A DNA stretch of 64,000 nt from JBAZPT01 sp041645535 (GCA_041645535.1 JBAZPT010000001.1:493115-557114); one strand, 5' to 3'; shown: positions 43,607 through 52,112, counted from the first letter of the stretch. A program made the numbers and translations. The notes: generated by a model not told the origin, from the sequence alone.

Positions 43607-43730
43607 ATTGTTTTGGCGGCGTCCTACTTTTCCCCCGCCGAGGCGGGGATATCATCGGTGCTGATAGGCTTAACTACTCTGTTCGGAATGGGAAGAGGTG
43701 TTGCCCTATCGCTAGAACCACCAAAACAAT
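43607..43730 (-). rRNA. rrf: 5S ribosomal RNA
   Basis: The minus strand reads the typical 5S pattern: helix I ccaaaacaat/attgttttgg, CCTCTTCCCATTCCGAACAG, AGTTAAGCCTATCAGCACCGATG and a GGGGAAAAGTAGGACG 3' part. Helix I is extended by flanking pairs, and a run of T follows, so the stop signal is formed by the same helix. It lies about 300 nt after the 23S. Confidence 0.92.
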
Positions 43731-43769
43731 GCTTTTTTTTGACCCTGCCATAGCCTTGGCGACGGCGGG

Positions 43770-43889
43770 TTAAAATGCTTTGATTACGGGTGAAAAAAAC
43801 ATGAACGAAAAAATCGCAACCGCAATAACGGAAAAAATGATCAGAATGAATTTCAAACTTTCTTTTTGCCGGACAAAATAATCTTTCAT
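43770..43889 (-). CDS. Possible 39-residue membrane peptide in the 23S-5S spacer
   Basis: Reads MKDYFVRQKESLKFILIIFS then VIAVAIFSFMFFSPVIKAF: a charged start and one strong membrane helix. There is no clear ribosome binding site. The composition of a perfect single-span peptide argues against chance, but no homologue is known to me. It would be transcribed with the rRNA. Confidence 0.4.
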   Translation of the reverse strand: MKDYFVRQKESLKFILIIFSVIAVAIFSFMFFSPVIKAF

Positions 43890-44287
43890 GGTCTTAGCTT
43901 AACATTATCTTTACTTAATTGCAATATTTTAGAAACTATTGACTGCTAACTACGACGCAGACCGCGTAACGCATAACGTGAAACGCATAATAGATATACG
44001 TTCAACGTTTTGCGCTCTACGATTTGCGAATAAAACTTAAGAGAGTAATTTTTGATTTATTAGTATCTCTCGACTGAACGGATCGCTCCGCTTATATCTG
44101 AGACCTATCAACCTAGTCATCTTCTAGGAAATCACGTTCTGACTTGCGTCAAAACAGTTGCCTAATCTTGAGGTGGGCTTCCCGCTTATATGCTTTCAGC
44201 GGTTATCCCGTCCAAACTTAGCTACTCGACAATGCTCCTGGCGGAACAGCCGATACACCAGAGGTTTGTTCTTTTCGGTCCTCTCGT

Positions 44288-45046
44288 CACATATTTCCCT
44301 TATTTCTAAGAGTGCAGACTATATCTTCACCCCAATGCAATATTGGGGGCCAGCGTATTATAGCGACACATTTCCATTATCATCAGTCGCTATCCTGCTC
44401 CGACATCATGTCGGAACAAAGTCGTTACGGGGTCAACCCTAAAACTTTTAACAATTCTTCCTTTGTTTTCTTTTTTTTGGTTACATAATTTTCTTTTTGG
44501 ACTAAAACAATATAATCCACCAGTTTTTCATAATCACTTCGAGACATTCTTTTTTTCTGAAGTAATTTTGCCGCTTTTATTATAGCTCCGGCCTGAATTT
44601 TTTTGAATTTAACAAATGGATAAAGCATTTTTAATATTCTTTCCACTTGTTTATATCCATTTATTCTTAGCTCGGTTATATTATCATTTCTTTTTGAAAG
44701 ATAACCTATGCCAAAAATTTTTCTTATCCAAGCCAAAGGCTTATCATGACGAGAATCCTGATAAAAACAGATAGTCAGCATGAAACGAAAGCATCCGCTA
44801 TCATTTCTTGTTTTTATCTGAATCATCAGACTCCCATCGCCATCTAAAAAGCCGGCTATGTAAGCCAAATTAGTTTTAGAGAGACTTCCCACGGTATTAC
44901 CTTAAAAATTATCAGGTCCTCAAGTAATTATATCACAATTGACTGACCGTAGCCAATTGTTTTTCCTATGCCGAATAATTTATGAAGATTTCACCGTTAT
45001 TAGCTGAATTTTCAATGCGAATTACTTCGCAAAGTAGCAATTTCTT
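44288..45046 (-). mobile_element. Group I intron in the sarcin-ricin loop (after U2656)
   Basis: The 5' exon ends ...TTTTCTAGT and the 3' exon resumes ACGAGAGGACC. Together they restore the sarcin-ricin loop AGTACGAGAGG. The U before and the G at the end of the 759-nt insert fit group I rules. The core strings taataccgtgggaag and ccccgtaacgac are present, and an I-CreI-type gene lies inside. E. coli numbering is from memory of the loop. Confidence 0.85.
44425..44892 (-). CDS. LAGLIDADG homing endonuclease of the L2656 intron
   Basis: 155 residues, one LAGLIDADG motif (AYIAGFLDGDGSLMIQIK), so it should act as a homodimer like I-CreI. FGIGYLSKRNDNITELRI and PFVKFKKIQAGAIIKAAKLL match the I-CreI layout. 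The annotated GTG start lies in conserved intron core sequence (ccgtgggaag); a TTG a few codons later is possible. The stop lies in the ccccgtaacgac core. It should cut intron-less 23S genes near the insertion site and so spread the intron. Confidence 0.85.
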   Translation of the reverse strand: MGSLSKTNLAYIAGFLDGDGSLMIQIKTRNDSGCFRFMLTICFYQDSRHDKPLAWIRKIFGIGYLSKRNDNITELRINGYKQVERILKMLYPFVKFKKIQAGAIIKAAKLLQKKRMSRSDYEKLVDYIVLVQKENYVTKKKKTKEELLKVLGLTP

Positions 45047-45109
45047 ACTAGAAAAGACTCCTCTCAAGCAACAACGCCTACAGCAGATAGGAGACCAACC
45101 TGTCTCACG

Positions 45110-45817
45110 CATGTTACCACTTATTACTAAGTGCATTGGACTATATCTTCATCCTTTTTTACAAATAGGATGATCAACGTCTAGTCTCTACGGGGTTAAT
45201 GTGCGTTTTTTTCTTTTTTTAGAGTAATTTAACTCTCTAAAAGTATCAACTAATTGTGCAAGTTTTTCAAAATCCTTTTGATTTTTAACTTTTTCCTTTT
45301 TAGCTAGAATTTTCAACATCAGTTCTGCCTGTTCTTTTTTTAATATAAGAAAAGGCTTTACTGATTTCAGAAATAATTTTAAATGTTCAATCCTATTTAT
45401 AGAATATTCCAGAATTCCATCTTTTCTTTCCCGAAGAATTCCAAGTCCTATAAGAGAACATATTCTCTCAAAATTTTTTCTGTCTTGATTAGATTGAAAT
45501 AAAACTATGTAAGGAGCAATTTGAAATCCATACCGATAGGTCGGATTTGGTTTTATCCTCACATATATACTTCCATCTCCATCAAGAAATCCTGCTAAGT
45601 ATGCACTAATTGTTGACGAAAATTTTTCACGCATATAACTTCCCTCGGTATTATCCTAACATATGACAGGTTGTGCCACAAGAGGACTTCACCGATACAG
45701 TTGATTTCTCGCATACGATTTCTCATATACGCCGCCATGATGATGTCTAAACCTCGGATTCAAACTGTAAAATTTCCTTTATCTAAAGCTAAAAAGCTAC
45801 TAGCTAAAAGCTGCTTT
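45110..45817 (-). mobile_element. Group I intron after U2593 (I-CreI site)
   Basis: The 5' exon ends GGGTTCAAACCGT and the 3' exon resumes CGTGAGACAGG. The 708-nt insert ends in G and contains taataccgagggaag and agatatagtcc core strings. The site is the one used by the chloroplast intron that encodes I-CreI, close to the peptidyl-transferase centre. Confidence 0.88.
45188..45634 (-). CDS. I-CreI-like LAGLIDADG homing endonuclease (L2593 intron)
   Basis: 148 residues. AYLAGFLDGDGSIYVRIKPN and LKSVKPFLILKKEQAELMLK follow I-CreI closely in order and spacing (I-CreI has YLAGFVDGDGSI and PFLKLKQKQANLVLKI). One motif means a homodimer. The acidic residue in GDGS binds the catalytic metal. It lies in the intron at the same rRNA site that hosts I-CreI in chloroplasts, so the endonuclease-site pairing seems conserved. 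The ATG start is clear; the stop (TAG) overlaps the intron core. Confidence 0.9.
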   Translation of the reverse strand: MREKFSSTISAYLAGFLDGDGSIYVRIKPNPTYRYGFQIAPYIVLFQSNQDRKNFERICSLIGLGILRERKDGILEYSINRIEHLKLFLKSVKPFLILKKEQAELMLKILAKKEKVKNQKDFEKLAQLVDTFRELNYSKKRKKRTLTP

Positions 45818-45863
45818 ACGGTTTGAACCCAGCTCGCGTACCACTTTAATTGGCGAACAGCCA

Positions 45864-45924
<61 letters not shown>

Positions 45925-45949
45925 TCCGTCGATGTGGACTCTTGGGAGG

Positions 45950-45982
<33 letters not shown>

Positions 45983-46303
45983 TGATGATCTTCTGCGCAT
46001 CTACATGCGACAGTCGGTTCACTAAATTCTACTTTCGTAACTGATCGACTTATGGGTCTCGCAGTAAAGCTGGCTTATGCTTTTGCACTATCGATCCGAT
46101 TTCCATCCGGATCTAGCCAACCTTTGTAAACTCCTCCGTTGCTATTTAGGAGGAGACCGCCCCAGTCAAACTACCCGCCAGGCACTGTTCCCGGTCTGGT
46201 ATGAATCACCAAGACTTACAATAACGTTGTTGTTATCATCACTCGCTCGGAAATGTCCGTCAGGGACGGCCATTTCACTCGCTTCGTTCGATAATAAAAT
46301 TTT

Positions 46304-46351
46304 TGAACCATGAAAAATAAACATACAAAATGAATATGTTTCACTGGTTCA
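46304..46351 (-). repeat. 48-nt hairpin extending the L1-stalk region of 23S
   Basis: Arms tgaacca ... tggttca and aaacata ... tatgttt, within a segment that is ~150 nt longer than in E. coli between TTTAA of helix 76-78 and CCTGGCGGGTAGTTTGACTG. It may be a fourth, unrelated hairpin insertion. Confidence 0.5.
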
Positions 46352-46639
46352 TCAAGGTTATTCGTCTTAATTGACTCATAACAGACCAGGGTTAGATTTA
46401 AAACTCCAGCAGGGTGGTATTCCACTGTTGACTCCACCTCTCCCGAAAGAAAGGCTTCATAGTCTCCCACCTAAGCTCGGCAGCCAAAACTCTAAATCAA
46501 TACCAAGTTGTAGTAAAGCTCCACGGGGTCTTTTCGTCTTGCTGCAGGTCGACGGCATCTTTACCGTCATTGCAATTTCACCGGGCTCTTCGTTGAGACA
46601 GTTCCCAAGTCGTTACGCCTTTGATGCGGGTCAGAATTT

Positions 46640-47346
46640 CATTTGGTTTGATCGCTTTCGCGAAAAATCAGACTATATCTTCATCTTATCTAAAACACTT
46701 AGGAGTTCCACTTCGCTATATTTCCTTGTTCCTGAACCATTCATCTTGAAAGCCAATCTTATGATTTCTTTAAGATATTGTGGATTCAGGTGTTTCATTT
46801 GAGCTACTTTTTCACAAATTTGTTTAAAAATTTGGAAATCATTGCGTTTAATAGTCATTAAAGGAAACTTTTCAAAATGAGGGATGATCTTTTTTCTAAG
46901 CTCATCGATATTGCGCACTTCATATTTATAGATTTGATCCCGTTTAGAAAAACGGATACTGCCGCAATCAAAAAAATTTTGAATTTGCTGCAACAAATCT
47001 AAACTGCGCTTATTTTGTCCGATTGCAAAGCTCGGACGAACCTCAATTTTGGTTTTAAGTTTTTCGCGGAAATTGAATGATACTGAAAAGCATCCTTCAC
47101 CATCGGAAAAACCGGAAATATATGATGCAAAATCCATATGTTTCTTTTACCAGATAAGAGCTGGCGTGTTACCCATTCTTAATTGAATGAGTCTTGGCTT
47201 TCGCCGCAGTCGTTACGGGGTCACTAGGACTTCCCACGGTATTATCATGGCTTAATTATAACATACAATTAGCTTTAGACTTCACCGTTATAAGCCAGTC
47301 TTCTTTAGCGCGTCACCGCGCTATTCAGGCAAATATCTGACAATCC
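46640..47346 (-). mobile_element. Group I intron after U1951
   Basis: The 5' exon ends CCTTGTCAGGT and the 3' exon resumes AAATTCTGACCC. The 707-nt insert ends in G. taataccgtgggaagt, ccccgtaacgac and gatatagtc core strings are present. By E. coli numbering this equals the Cbu.L1951 site of Coxiella. The ORF lies after the ccccgtaacgac string, unlike in the two 3' introns where it lies before it. Confidence 0.88.
46673..47137 (-). CDS. LAGLIDADG homing endonuclease of the L1951 intron
   Basis: 154 residues, one motif (ASYISGFSDGEGCFSVSFNF) of the LAGLIDADG_1 type, clearly different from the I-CreI-like pair further 3'. IGQNKRSLDLLQQIQNFF, RNIDELRKKIIPHFEKFPL and the helical end match this subfamily. 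ATG start at 47137. The different endonuclease type and the different place in the intron show an independent origin. Confidence 0.87.
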   Translation of the reverse strand: MDFASYISGFSDGEGCFSVSFNFREKLKTKIEVRPSFAIGQNKRSLDLLQQIQNFFDCGSIRFSKRDQIYKYEVRNIDELRKKIIPHFEKFPLMTIKRNDFQIFKQICEKVAQMKHLNPQYLKEIIRLAFKMNGSGTRKYSEVELLSVLDKMKI

Positions 47347-47374
47347 ACCTGACAAGGAATTTCGCTACCTTAGG

Positions 47375-47868
47375 CATTTTATCTATATATTTCTATATAG
47401 GTTGGACTATATCATCTCTTTACAAAATAAAGAGTTCGACGTGTAGTCTCTGAGGATTTTCCTGCATACTGAATGATGAGGGCAACTAATTATGCGTGCG
47501 CTGCGCATAAAAAGTTGCCATGAGTCTACGACATTGCATATCAAAGGGAGATTGACCCTCTCCGAGTCCCATAATGGCTTCCACCACCCTCCTCGGGAAA
47601 CTTACCAGCATCCGCTGTGTTTAGCTTCCTCCGTCCATTTTCTTTAACATGTTTACTGTACGATTTTATCGCACAGATCGTGTTCTCATCATTCAATATA
47701 CAGGAATCTTTCCTGCTGATTGTCCAATCCAATAATTTTTCAAACCACCCAGCTTATCCTTACGGATTACTGTTCGGGTATTATTGGCTCTTAGGATGTT
47801 CCAGCATATGGTCGAATTTTTTAATCGCCCTAACTTTATCAAGTATTTAATACTTGGGTAGCAGTTTG
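47375..47868 (-). mobile_element. Group I intron after U1923 (I-CeuI site), without a clear gene
   Basis: The 5' exon ends ATAACTATAATCGT and the 3' exon resumes CCTAAGGTAGCG. The 494-nt insert ends in G and contains acaatcagcaggaaag, cagagactacacg and gatatagtcc core strings. No endonuclease is recognisable; the longest internal frame (63 codons) shows no LAGLIDADG or other motif. The site matches the Chlamydomonas I-CeuI intron. Confidence 0.82.
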
Positions 47869-48574
47869 ACGATTATAGTTATCGCCGACGTTCACTGGCG
47901 CTTCGGAAATTGGCTTGCACCGCTTTCGTTAACGTTCCAGCACTGGTCAGGCGTCAGCCCCTATACTTCCCCTTGCGGGTTTGCAGAGACCTGTGTTTTT
48001 GGTAAACAGTCGCTTGGGCACTTTTGTTGCATCCCCCGATAAATCGGGGGAAAGACATCTTGCGAACTTACGTCTAGTTTTTTTGCCGAGTTCCTTAACG
48101 AAGGATCACCCGTTCACCTTAGGCTACTCGCCCAGTCTACCTGTGTCGGTTTTAAGTACGATCAAAATACTACTAGCTTTAGAAGTTTTTCCTGGTACCC
48201 TGCTCATTCTCGTTCTCTCCGCCGAGGCGGAAATTCCAGAAGCGCCTTGGAGTAATGCCGGACGGATTTTCCTGTCCGACCTCCTCAATGCCCCTACCGA
48301 AATCCAATAATCGGCAAGAACTACTAGAATACGTCCCTCCATAAAATAATATTTTGGTGCCGGAATATTAACCGGCTGTCCATCGACTACGCCTTTCGGC
48401 CTCGCCTTAGGATCGACTAACCCTGGGATGATTGTCATTGCCCAGGAAACCTTAGACTTTCGGTGTTGAGGACTCTCACCTCAATTGCGGTTACTAATGC
48501 CAACATTCTTACTTCCATGAACTCCACGATGGCTCACGCCTGTCGCTTCAGTGCGCATGGAACACTTCCCTACC

Positions 48575-48677
48575 TCGCCACACCAATTGCCCCGACAATA
48601 TTTAATTAACAAACAAAAAACACAAACCTGCGTAATCATTTGCTTTTATAATATTATTTTGGCAATTGGTGTGGCGA
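48575..48677 (-). repeat. 103-nt hairpin element in 23S helix 45
   Basis: Inverted ends tcgccacaccaattgcc (48575-48591) and complement (48661-48677). It replaces the tip of helix 45 between GATGCGG and GGTAGGG. The 3' half shares taatcatttgct and tattatt blocks with the two elements at 49295 and 49699. Confidence 0.85.
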
Positions 48678-49294
48678 CCGCATCTTCGGTACCATATTTA
48701 GCCCCGTTGAATTTTCGGCGCAAAGTTTCTAGACTAGTGAGCTGTTACGCACTCTTTAAAGGATGGCTGCTTCTAAGCCAACCTTCTAGGTGTATATGAA
48801 ACTTCACTTCCTTCACCACTTAATATGGATTTGGGGACCTTAGATTGCGATCTCGGCTTTTTCCGTTTTGAGATCCGAGCTTAGCCCCGGATTTCTGACT
48901 GCCCAGATAAGAAACGCAAGAATTCGGAGTTTGGTTGAGAATCCTACGGCGAACCGCGAATTCTCATTCAGTATCTCTACCTCTTGCGCTCATTTAAAGG
49001 ACGCTAGCCCTCAAGCTATTTCGGGAAGAACCAGCTATCGCCAAGCTCGATTGGAATTTCTCCTCTATTCACAAGTCATCCCCGAGAGTTGCACGGCTCG
49101 TGGGTTCGGGCCTCCTTTGGATTTTACTCCAAATTCACCCTGCTCATAAATAGCTCGCCTGGCTTCGGGTCTAGTCCGTGCTATCTAAGTTCGCCCTTTC
49201 AGGCTCGCTTTCACTATGGATCCACTACATAAAGTAGCTTATCCGACAACACAGAACTAACTCGTTGGCTCGTTCTACAAAAAGCACGCCGTCA

Positions 49295-49397
49295 TCGCCA
49301 CACCAATCATCGTAATTAACCTATACGCGCAAACATGAATATCAAGTTTTAATAATCATTTGCTGTCTGTATATTATTCTGATGATTGGTGTGGCGA
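49295..49397 (-). repeat. 103-nt hairpin element in 23S helix 25
   Basis: Inverted ends tcgccacaccaatcatc and complement (49381-49397). It lies in helix 25, a known intervening-sequence site in other bacteria. It is identical to the element at 49699 except for five transitions. Confidence 0.87.
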
Positions 49398-49698
49398 CTC
49401 CGACTCTTCGTTAGCATATGGTTTCAGATACTATTTCATCTCCCTCACCGGGATACTTTTCACCTTTCCCTCACGGTACTCGTTCACTATCGATCTAAAG
49501 CAATATTTAGCCTTGGAGCTATAGGGGCCCCAGATTCAAACGGGATTTCTCCGGTCCCGCCCTACTTGAGAATAATCACACACAGTTATTTTATTTTCAC
49601 ATACGGGATTTTCACCCTCTTTGATCGCTCTTTCCAGAGACGTTCTGTTAATAAAATAATCTATACCCCGATTAAACGAGTAAGATTACCTCGCAACC

Positions 49699-49801
49699 TC
49701 GCCACACCAATCATCGCAATTAATTTATACGCGCAAACATGAATATCAAATTTTAATAATCATTTGCTGCCTGTATATTATTCTGATGATTGGTGTGGCG
49801 A
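49699..49801 (-). repeat. 103-nt hairpin element in 23S domain I (near position 270)
   Basis: Inverted ends tcgccacaccaatcatc and complement (49785-49801). It lies after GGCGAGCGAAAGCGGAAAAGC, around E. coli helix 15-16. It is a near-copy of the element at 49295. Confidence 0.85.
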
Positions 49802-49811
49802 TTTAGGCTTT

Positions 49812-49842
<31 letters not shown>

Positions 49843-50174
49843 ACAATTGTTTTCTTTTCCACCTGGTACTAAGATGTTTCAGTTCCCAGGGTGCGCTTCG
49901 TTATCCTATGAATTCAGATAACGATACCCGATATAAATCGGGTGGGTTGTCCCATTCGGAAATCCCCGGATCAAAAGTTGCTTAGCACTTCCCCGAGGCT
50001 TATCGCAGCCAGCTACGTCCTTCATCGCTTGCTTTAGTCAAGGCATCCACCATATGCATTAGTATTACCGCTCTTAAATTTACCCGCCTTAGGCGGGTTT
50101 TGGTTAGCAGTTAATAATTTCTAATTTTATTAACTTATACTATTGCAATTATTATCCCGACTAACTCGGGATAA

Positions 50175-50217
50175 ACCCCGGTTAAACTTCCGCGTAGCGG
50201 AACCTGTTTAACGGGGT
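50175..50217. repeat. Palindrome, GTTAAAT family, in 23S leader
   Basis: Arms accccggttaaac and gtttaacggggt around ttccgcgtagcggaa. Confidence 0.75.
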
Positions 50218-50326
50218 AAACCTACAAAACTAATACAGTGTTGCAAACCATATTAGTTAACTAATCACTAAATATCTATCTGCGTTTCCGCCGCCTCATA
50301 AATAAATATTCGTGATAAGACCATTT

Positions 50327-50382
50327 ACCCAGTTAAATAGTTCGCAAAAGGCGAACTCCTGCACAGCAGGATTTAACGGGGT
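50327..50382. repeat. Palindrome, GTTAAAT family, in 23S leader
   Basis: Arms acccagttaaat and atttaacggggt around a ttcgc/gcgaa core and a second small hairpin (cctgcacagcagg). Confidence 0.7.
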
Positions 50383-50469
50383 ATATTCAGTTGTGAAGGT
50401 TCAAACTGATGCGGAAATAATAATTTACTATTCTAACAAATTATTATTTACTCACCAGGTTTTTAGAAA

Positions 50470-50493
50470 ATAAAAAAACTGCCGTTCAGGCAG
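50470..50493 (-). terminator. Terminator-like hairpin in the 23S leader
   Basis: CTGCC TGAAC GGCAG followed by TTTTTTTATTTT on the minus strand, about 120-140 nt after the rRNA promoter. A competing stem (tttttcga/tcgaaaaa) lies just upstream, so attenuation or antitermination is possible. Confidence 0.55.
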
Positions 50494-50615
50494 GTTTTTC
50501 GACAAACAAAAAATCGAAAAACTCACCCGCTTTTTTTCTTGATGTGTTGTGTGGAAATTACCATTAAGGAGTTCCCCCTAAATTGTTAGTTTTTACACTC
50601 TTAACATGTAGAATT

Positions 50616-50644
50616 ATTCTAGCAATTCCTAAAACAGATGTCAA
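50616..50644 (-). promoter_or_regulatory. rRNA promoter
   Basis: -35 TTGACA (50644-50639), 17-nt spacer, -10 TAGAAT (50621-50616) preceded by TGC (extended -10). It is near consensus and the strongest minus-strand signal upstream of the 23S. Confidence 0.8.
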
Positions 50645-50787
50645 GAGCTTGTCAAGACCAGGAAAATGGATGATTTTTATTATAATTTACCCCGTAAAAT
50701 TTAACTTATTATTGCCTATTTTTTACATCTTGCCTGCGATAGCAGTAACGATGTAAATATAGTAAAAAAAGTATTTTTTGCAAAATT

Positions 50788-50814
50788 AAGGGGGCAGTTT
50801 TTAGCTACCCCTCT
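50788..50814 (-). terminator. Terminator of the small-gene operon
   Basis: AGGGGTAGC TAAAA ACTGCCCCCT with a following T-rich run. A similar tail (attttgcaaaaaata) follows the terminator at 52597. Confidence 0.6.
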
Positions 50815-50842
50815 TCGGACTTGCGTCCGGAAACTGTTTCAC

Positions 50843-51028
50843 TTATGCTCTTATCTTTTCAAACATTACTGTTTGATGAGTGTGGATAATTGCCCAAGCC
50901 GATCTGCCTTGCGAAAGACTCGCCCAGCATTGAGGATTAGTGCAAATATTCACTACTGCTCGACTGTCTCCAGTCTTGATGTCCGTTGTTGTTTCTAATT
51001 GTCCACCGCATATGGGACAGTGATACAT
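50843..51028 (-). CDS. Small zinc-ribbon-like protein
   Basis: 61 residues from the ATG at 51028, which has a perfect GGAGG five bases upstream; an earlier in-frame start at 51043 overlaps that site. MYHCPICGGQLETTTDIKTG has C-x2-C, and NICTNPQCW supplies a second C-x4-C pair, so one zinc could be bound. Function unknown. It is the last gene of the operon that starts at the 52102 promoter. Confidence 0.65.
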   Translation of the reverse strand: MYHCPICGGQLETTTDIKTGDSRAVVNICTNPQCWASLSQGRSAWAIIHTHQTVMFEKIRA

Positions 51029-51046
51029 AATGCCTCCTTTCAATCT

Positions 51047-51368
51047 TTAATCAGTTCTTATTGTCGCGCCTTTGAAAATCCATCCCGTACACACGAAAAC
51101 TTCGGCATCTTTTCCGGCGGGGTTTTTTACCTTGGCCGTAAATTTCGCTGCATCCCTCGCATCGCATCCGCGCAGACCGATAAGAAGCCAGTTATGTTTT
51201 GTTATACTGATGTCTGAATATCCCTGCTTTTCAAGCGCCCTAATTGCAGTGTCTTCACTGACAAGCGCGCCGCGGAAAACCGAAAGGAAAATAATGCAAA
51301 CGATAACTAAGATCAACAGCAACTCAATGAGTGTGAACCCCCCCCCTAGTACTTAACATTTTTTTCAT
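51047..51368 (-). pseudogene. Prepilin-like gene with frame broken by a G9 run (possibly phase-variable)
   Basis: ATG at 51368 follows a good AGGAGG. It reads MKKMLSTR, then a run of nine G (51338-51346), and then stops out of frame. With eight G the frame becomes RGGFTLIELLLILVIVCII, a class III prepilin/pseudopilin signal with peptidase site, and continues to the natural stop as a ~105-residue protein (SEDTAIRALEKQGYSDIS ... FVCTGWIFKGATIRTD). The frame shift is thus located exactly in the cleavage motif. It may be a phase-variation tract, a real null mutation or a sequencing error. The rest of the frame is intact, which favours recent or reversible loss. Confidence 0.75.
51338..51346 (-). 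repeat. Homopolymer run of nine G in the prepilin signal
   Basis: Nine C on the plus strand. Eight or eleven would restore the reading frame. Confidence 0.9.
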
Positions 51369-51400
51369 GATCTTCCTCCTTTCACAATTTGAATAGTAGG

Positions 51401-52024
51401 CTATTTTGAAAAATAAAGCCAAACAAAAGTTACAATGATCCAGGTAATTACATTAGCAGATTCACCAATTAATAAAGCTCTTGTAGGTCTGTCCCATCCT
51501 TGCCTACCGGAAATGATAACCTGAATTAACCTTGGAGTAGAAGTCAAATGTCCTGCGATCAGTGTCATTAAAGGCAAGCCATCGCCGCCCTTGGCTAAAA
51601 AAATCGTGTAGGCTAACCATAATTGCGGAATGCTTTTGCACCACACATTAATCAGGGCCTTACTGTAGGCGTCCTTGATTCCCCTGTACTTCAAGATAGT
51701 GCCAAGTGACAATGTTACAACAATAAAAGTTACTATCGTATCGCCCTTACTCCAAGTTATCTTGCTTATTCCAACTAAGAGTATCAGACAAATGCAAACC
51801 ATCCATTGAACGAAAATAATAATGACTTGCTTTCTCGTTCTTTCCTTCTTTAATCTATACGAGGATACTGATAACCAAAAACTGAATATTATATACGCCA
51901 TAAATATGACATACATGGCTAAGTTTAGGCCTTCAGTTTTTCCTCTGATTATGGCAACTACCTGTGGAACAGTATAGAACCAGGCCATGATAACCTGGAA
52001 CCAAAACAGCAAGTTTGTCATCAT
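51401..52024 (-). CDS. PQ-loop-like multipass membrane protein
   Basis: 207 residues from the ATG at 52024 with GGAG six bases upstream; the longer frame from 52057 would start in the leader. About seven membrane segments. WFYTVPQVVAIIRGKTEGLN and later CKSIPQLWLAY look like the two PQ motifs of the PQ-loop/SWEET superfamily of small-molecule transporters. Substrate unknown. It is the first gene of a small operon from the promoter at 52102-52074. Confidence 0.62.
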   Translation of the reverse strand: MMTNLLFWFQVIMAWFYTVPQVVAIIRGKTEGLNLAMYVIFMAYIIFSFWLSVSSYRLKKERTRKQVIIIFVQWMVCICLILLVGISKITWSKGDTIVTFIVVTLSLGTILKYRGIKDAYSKALINVWCKSIPQLWLAYTIFLAKGGDGLPLMTLIAGHLTSTPRLIQVIISGRQGWDRPTRALLIGESANVITWIIVTFVWLYFSK

Positions 52025-52073
52025 GACAGACTCCTTTCTTTTGTATTTTTTATTCACTTTTTAAAGAAACTTT

Positions 52074-52102
52074 AGTCTAGCATTTTTAGGACTTTCTGTC
52101 AA
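52074..52102 (-). promoter_or_regulatory. Strong promoter of the PQ-loop operon
   Basis: -35 TTGACA (52102-52097), 17-nt spacer, extended -10 TGC-TAGACT (52079-52074). Almost the same sequence is found at 53210-53238, and it is similar to the rRNA promoter. Confidence 0.75.
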
Positions 52103-52112
52103 GCGTTAAAAA

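Larger units (their letters stand above)
50078..50615 (-). other. 23S leader region
   Basis: No gene, tRNA or 16S found. It holds a cccgcc/ggcggg hairpin just before the 23S start (50089-50104), two GTTAAAT-family palindromes and an intrinsic-terminator-like hairpin near 50479. The first ~140 nt after the promoter could be an independent small RNA. Confidence 0.5.

Noticed and set aside
43920..44036. Degenerate inverted repeat of acgcataacgtgaaacg type
   Set aside because: About 15 of 20 positions pair; too weak to call an element.
47541..47732. 63-codon frame inside the L1923 intron
   Set aside because: No LAGLIDADG, HNH or GIY-YIG motif; it overlaps conserved intron core sequence, so it is most likely a chance frame.
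50078..50842. Search for a 16S gene or tRNAs upstream of the 23S
   Set aside because: No universal 16S strings or tRNA arms were found; the region holds palindromes, a promoter and terminators only.
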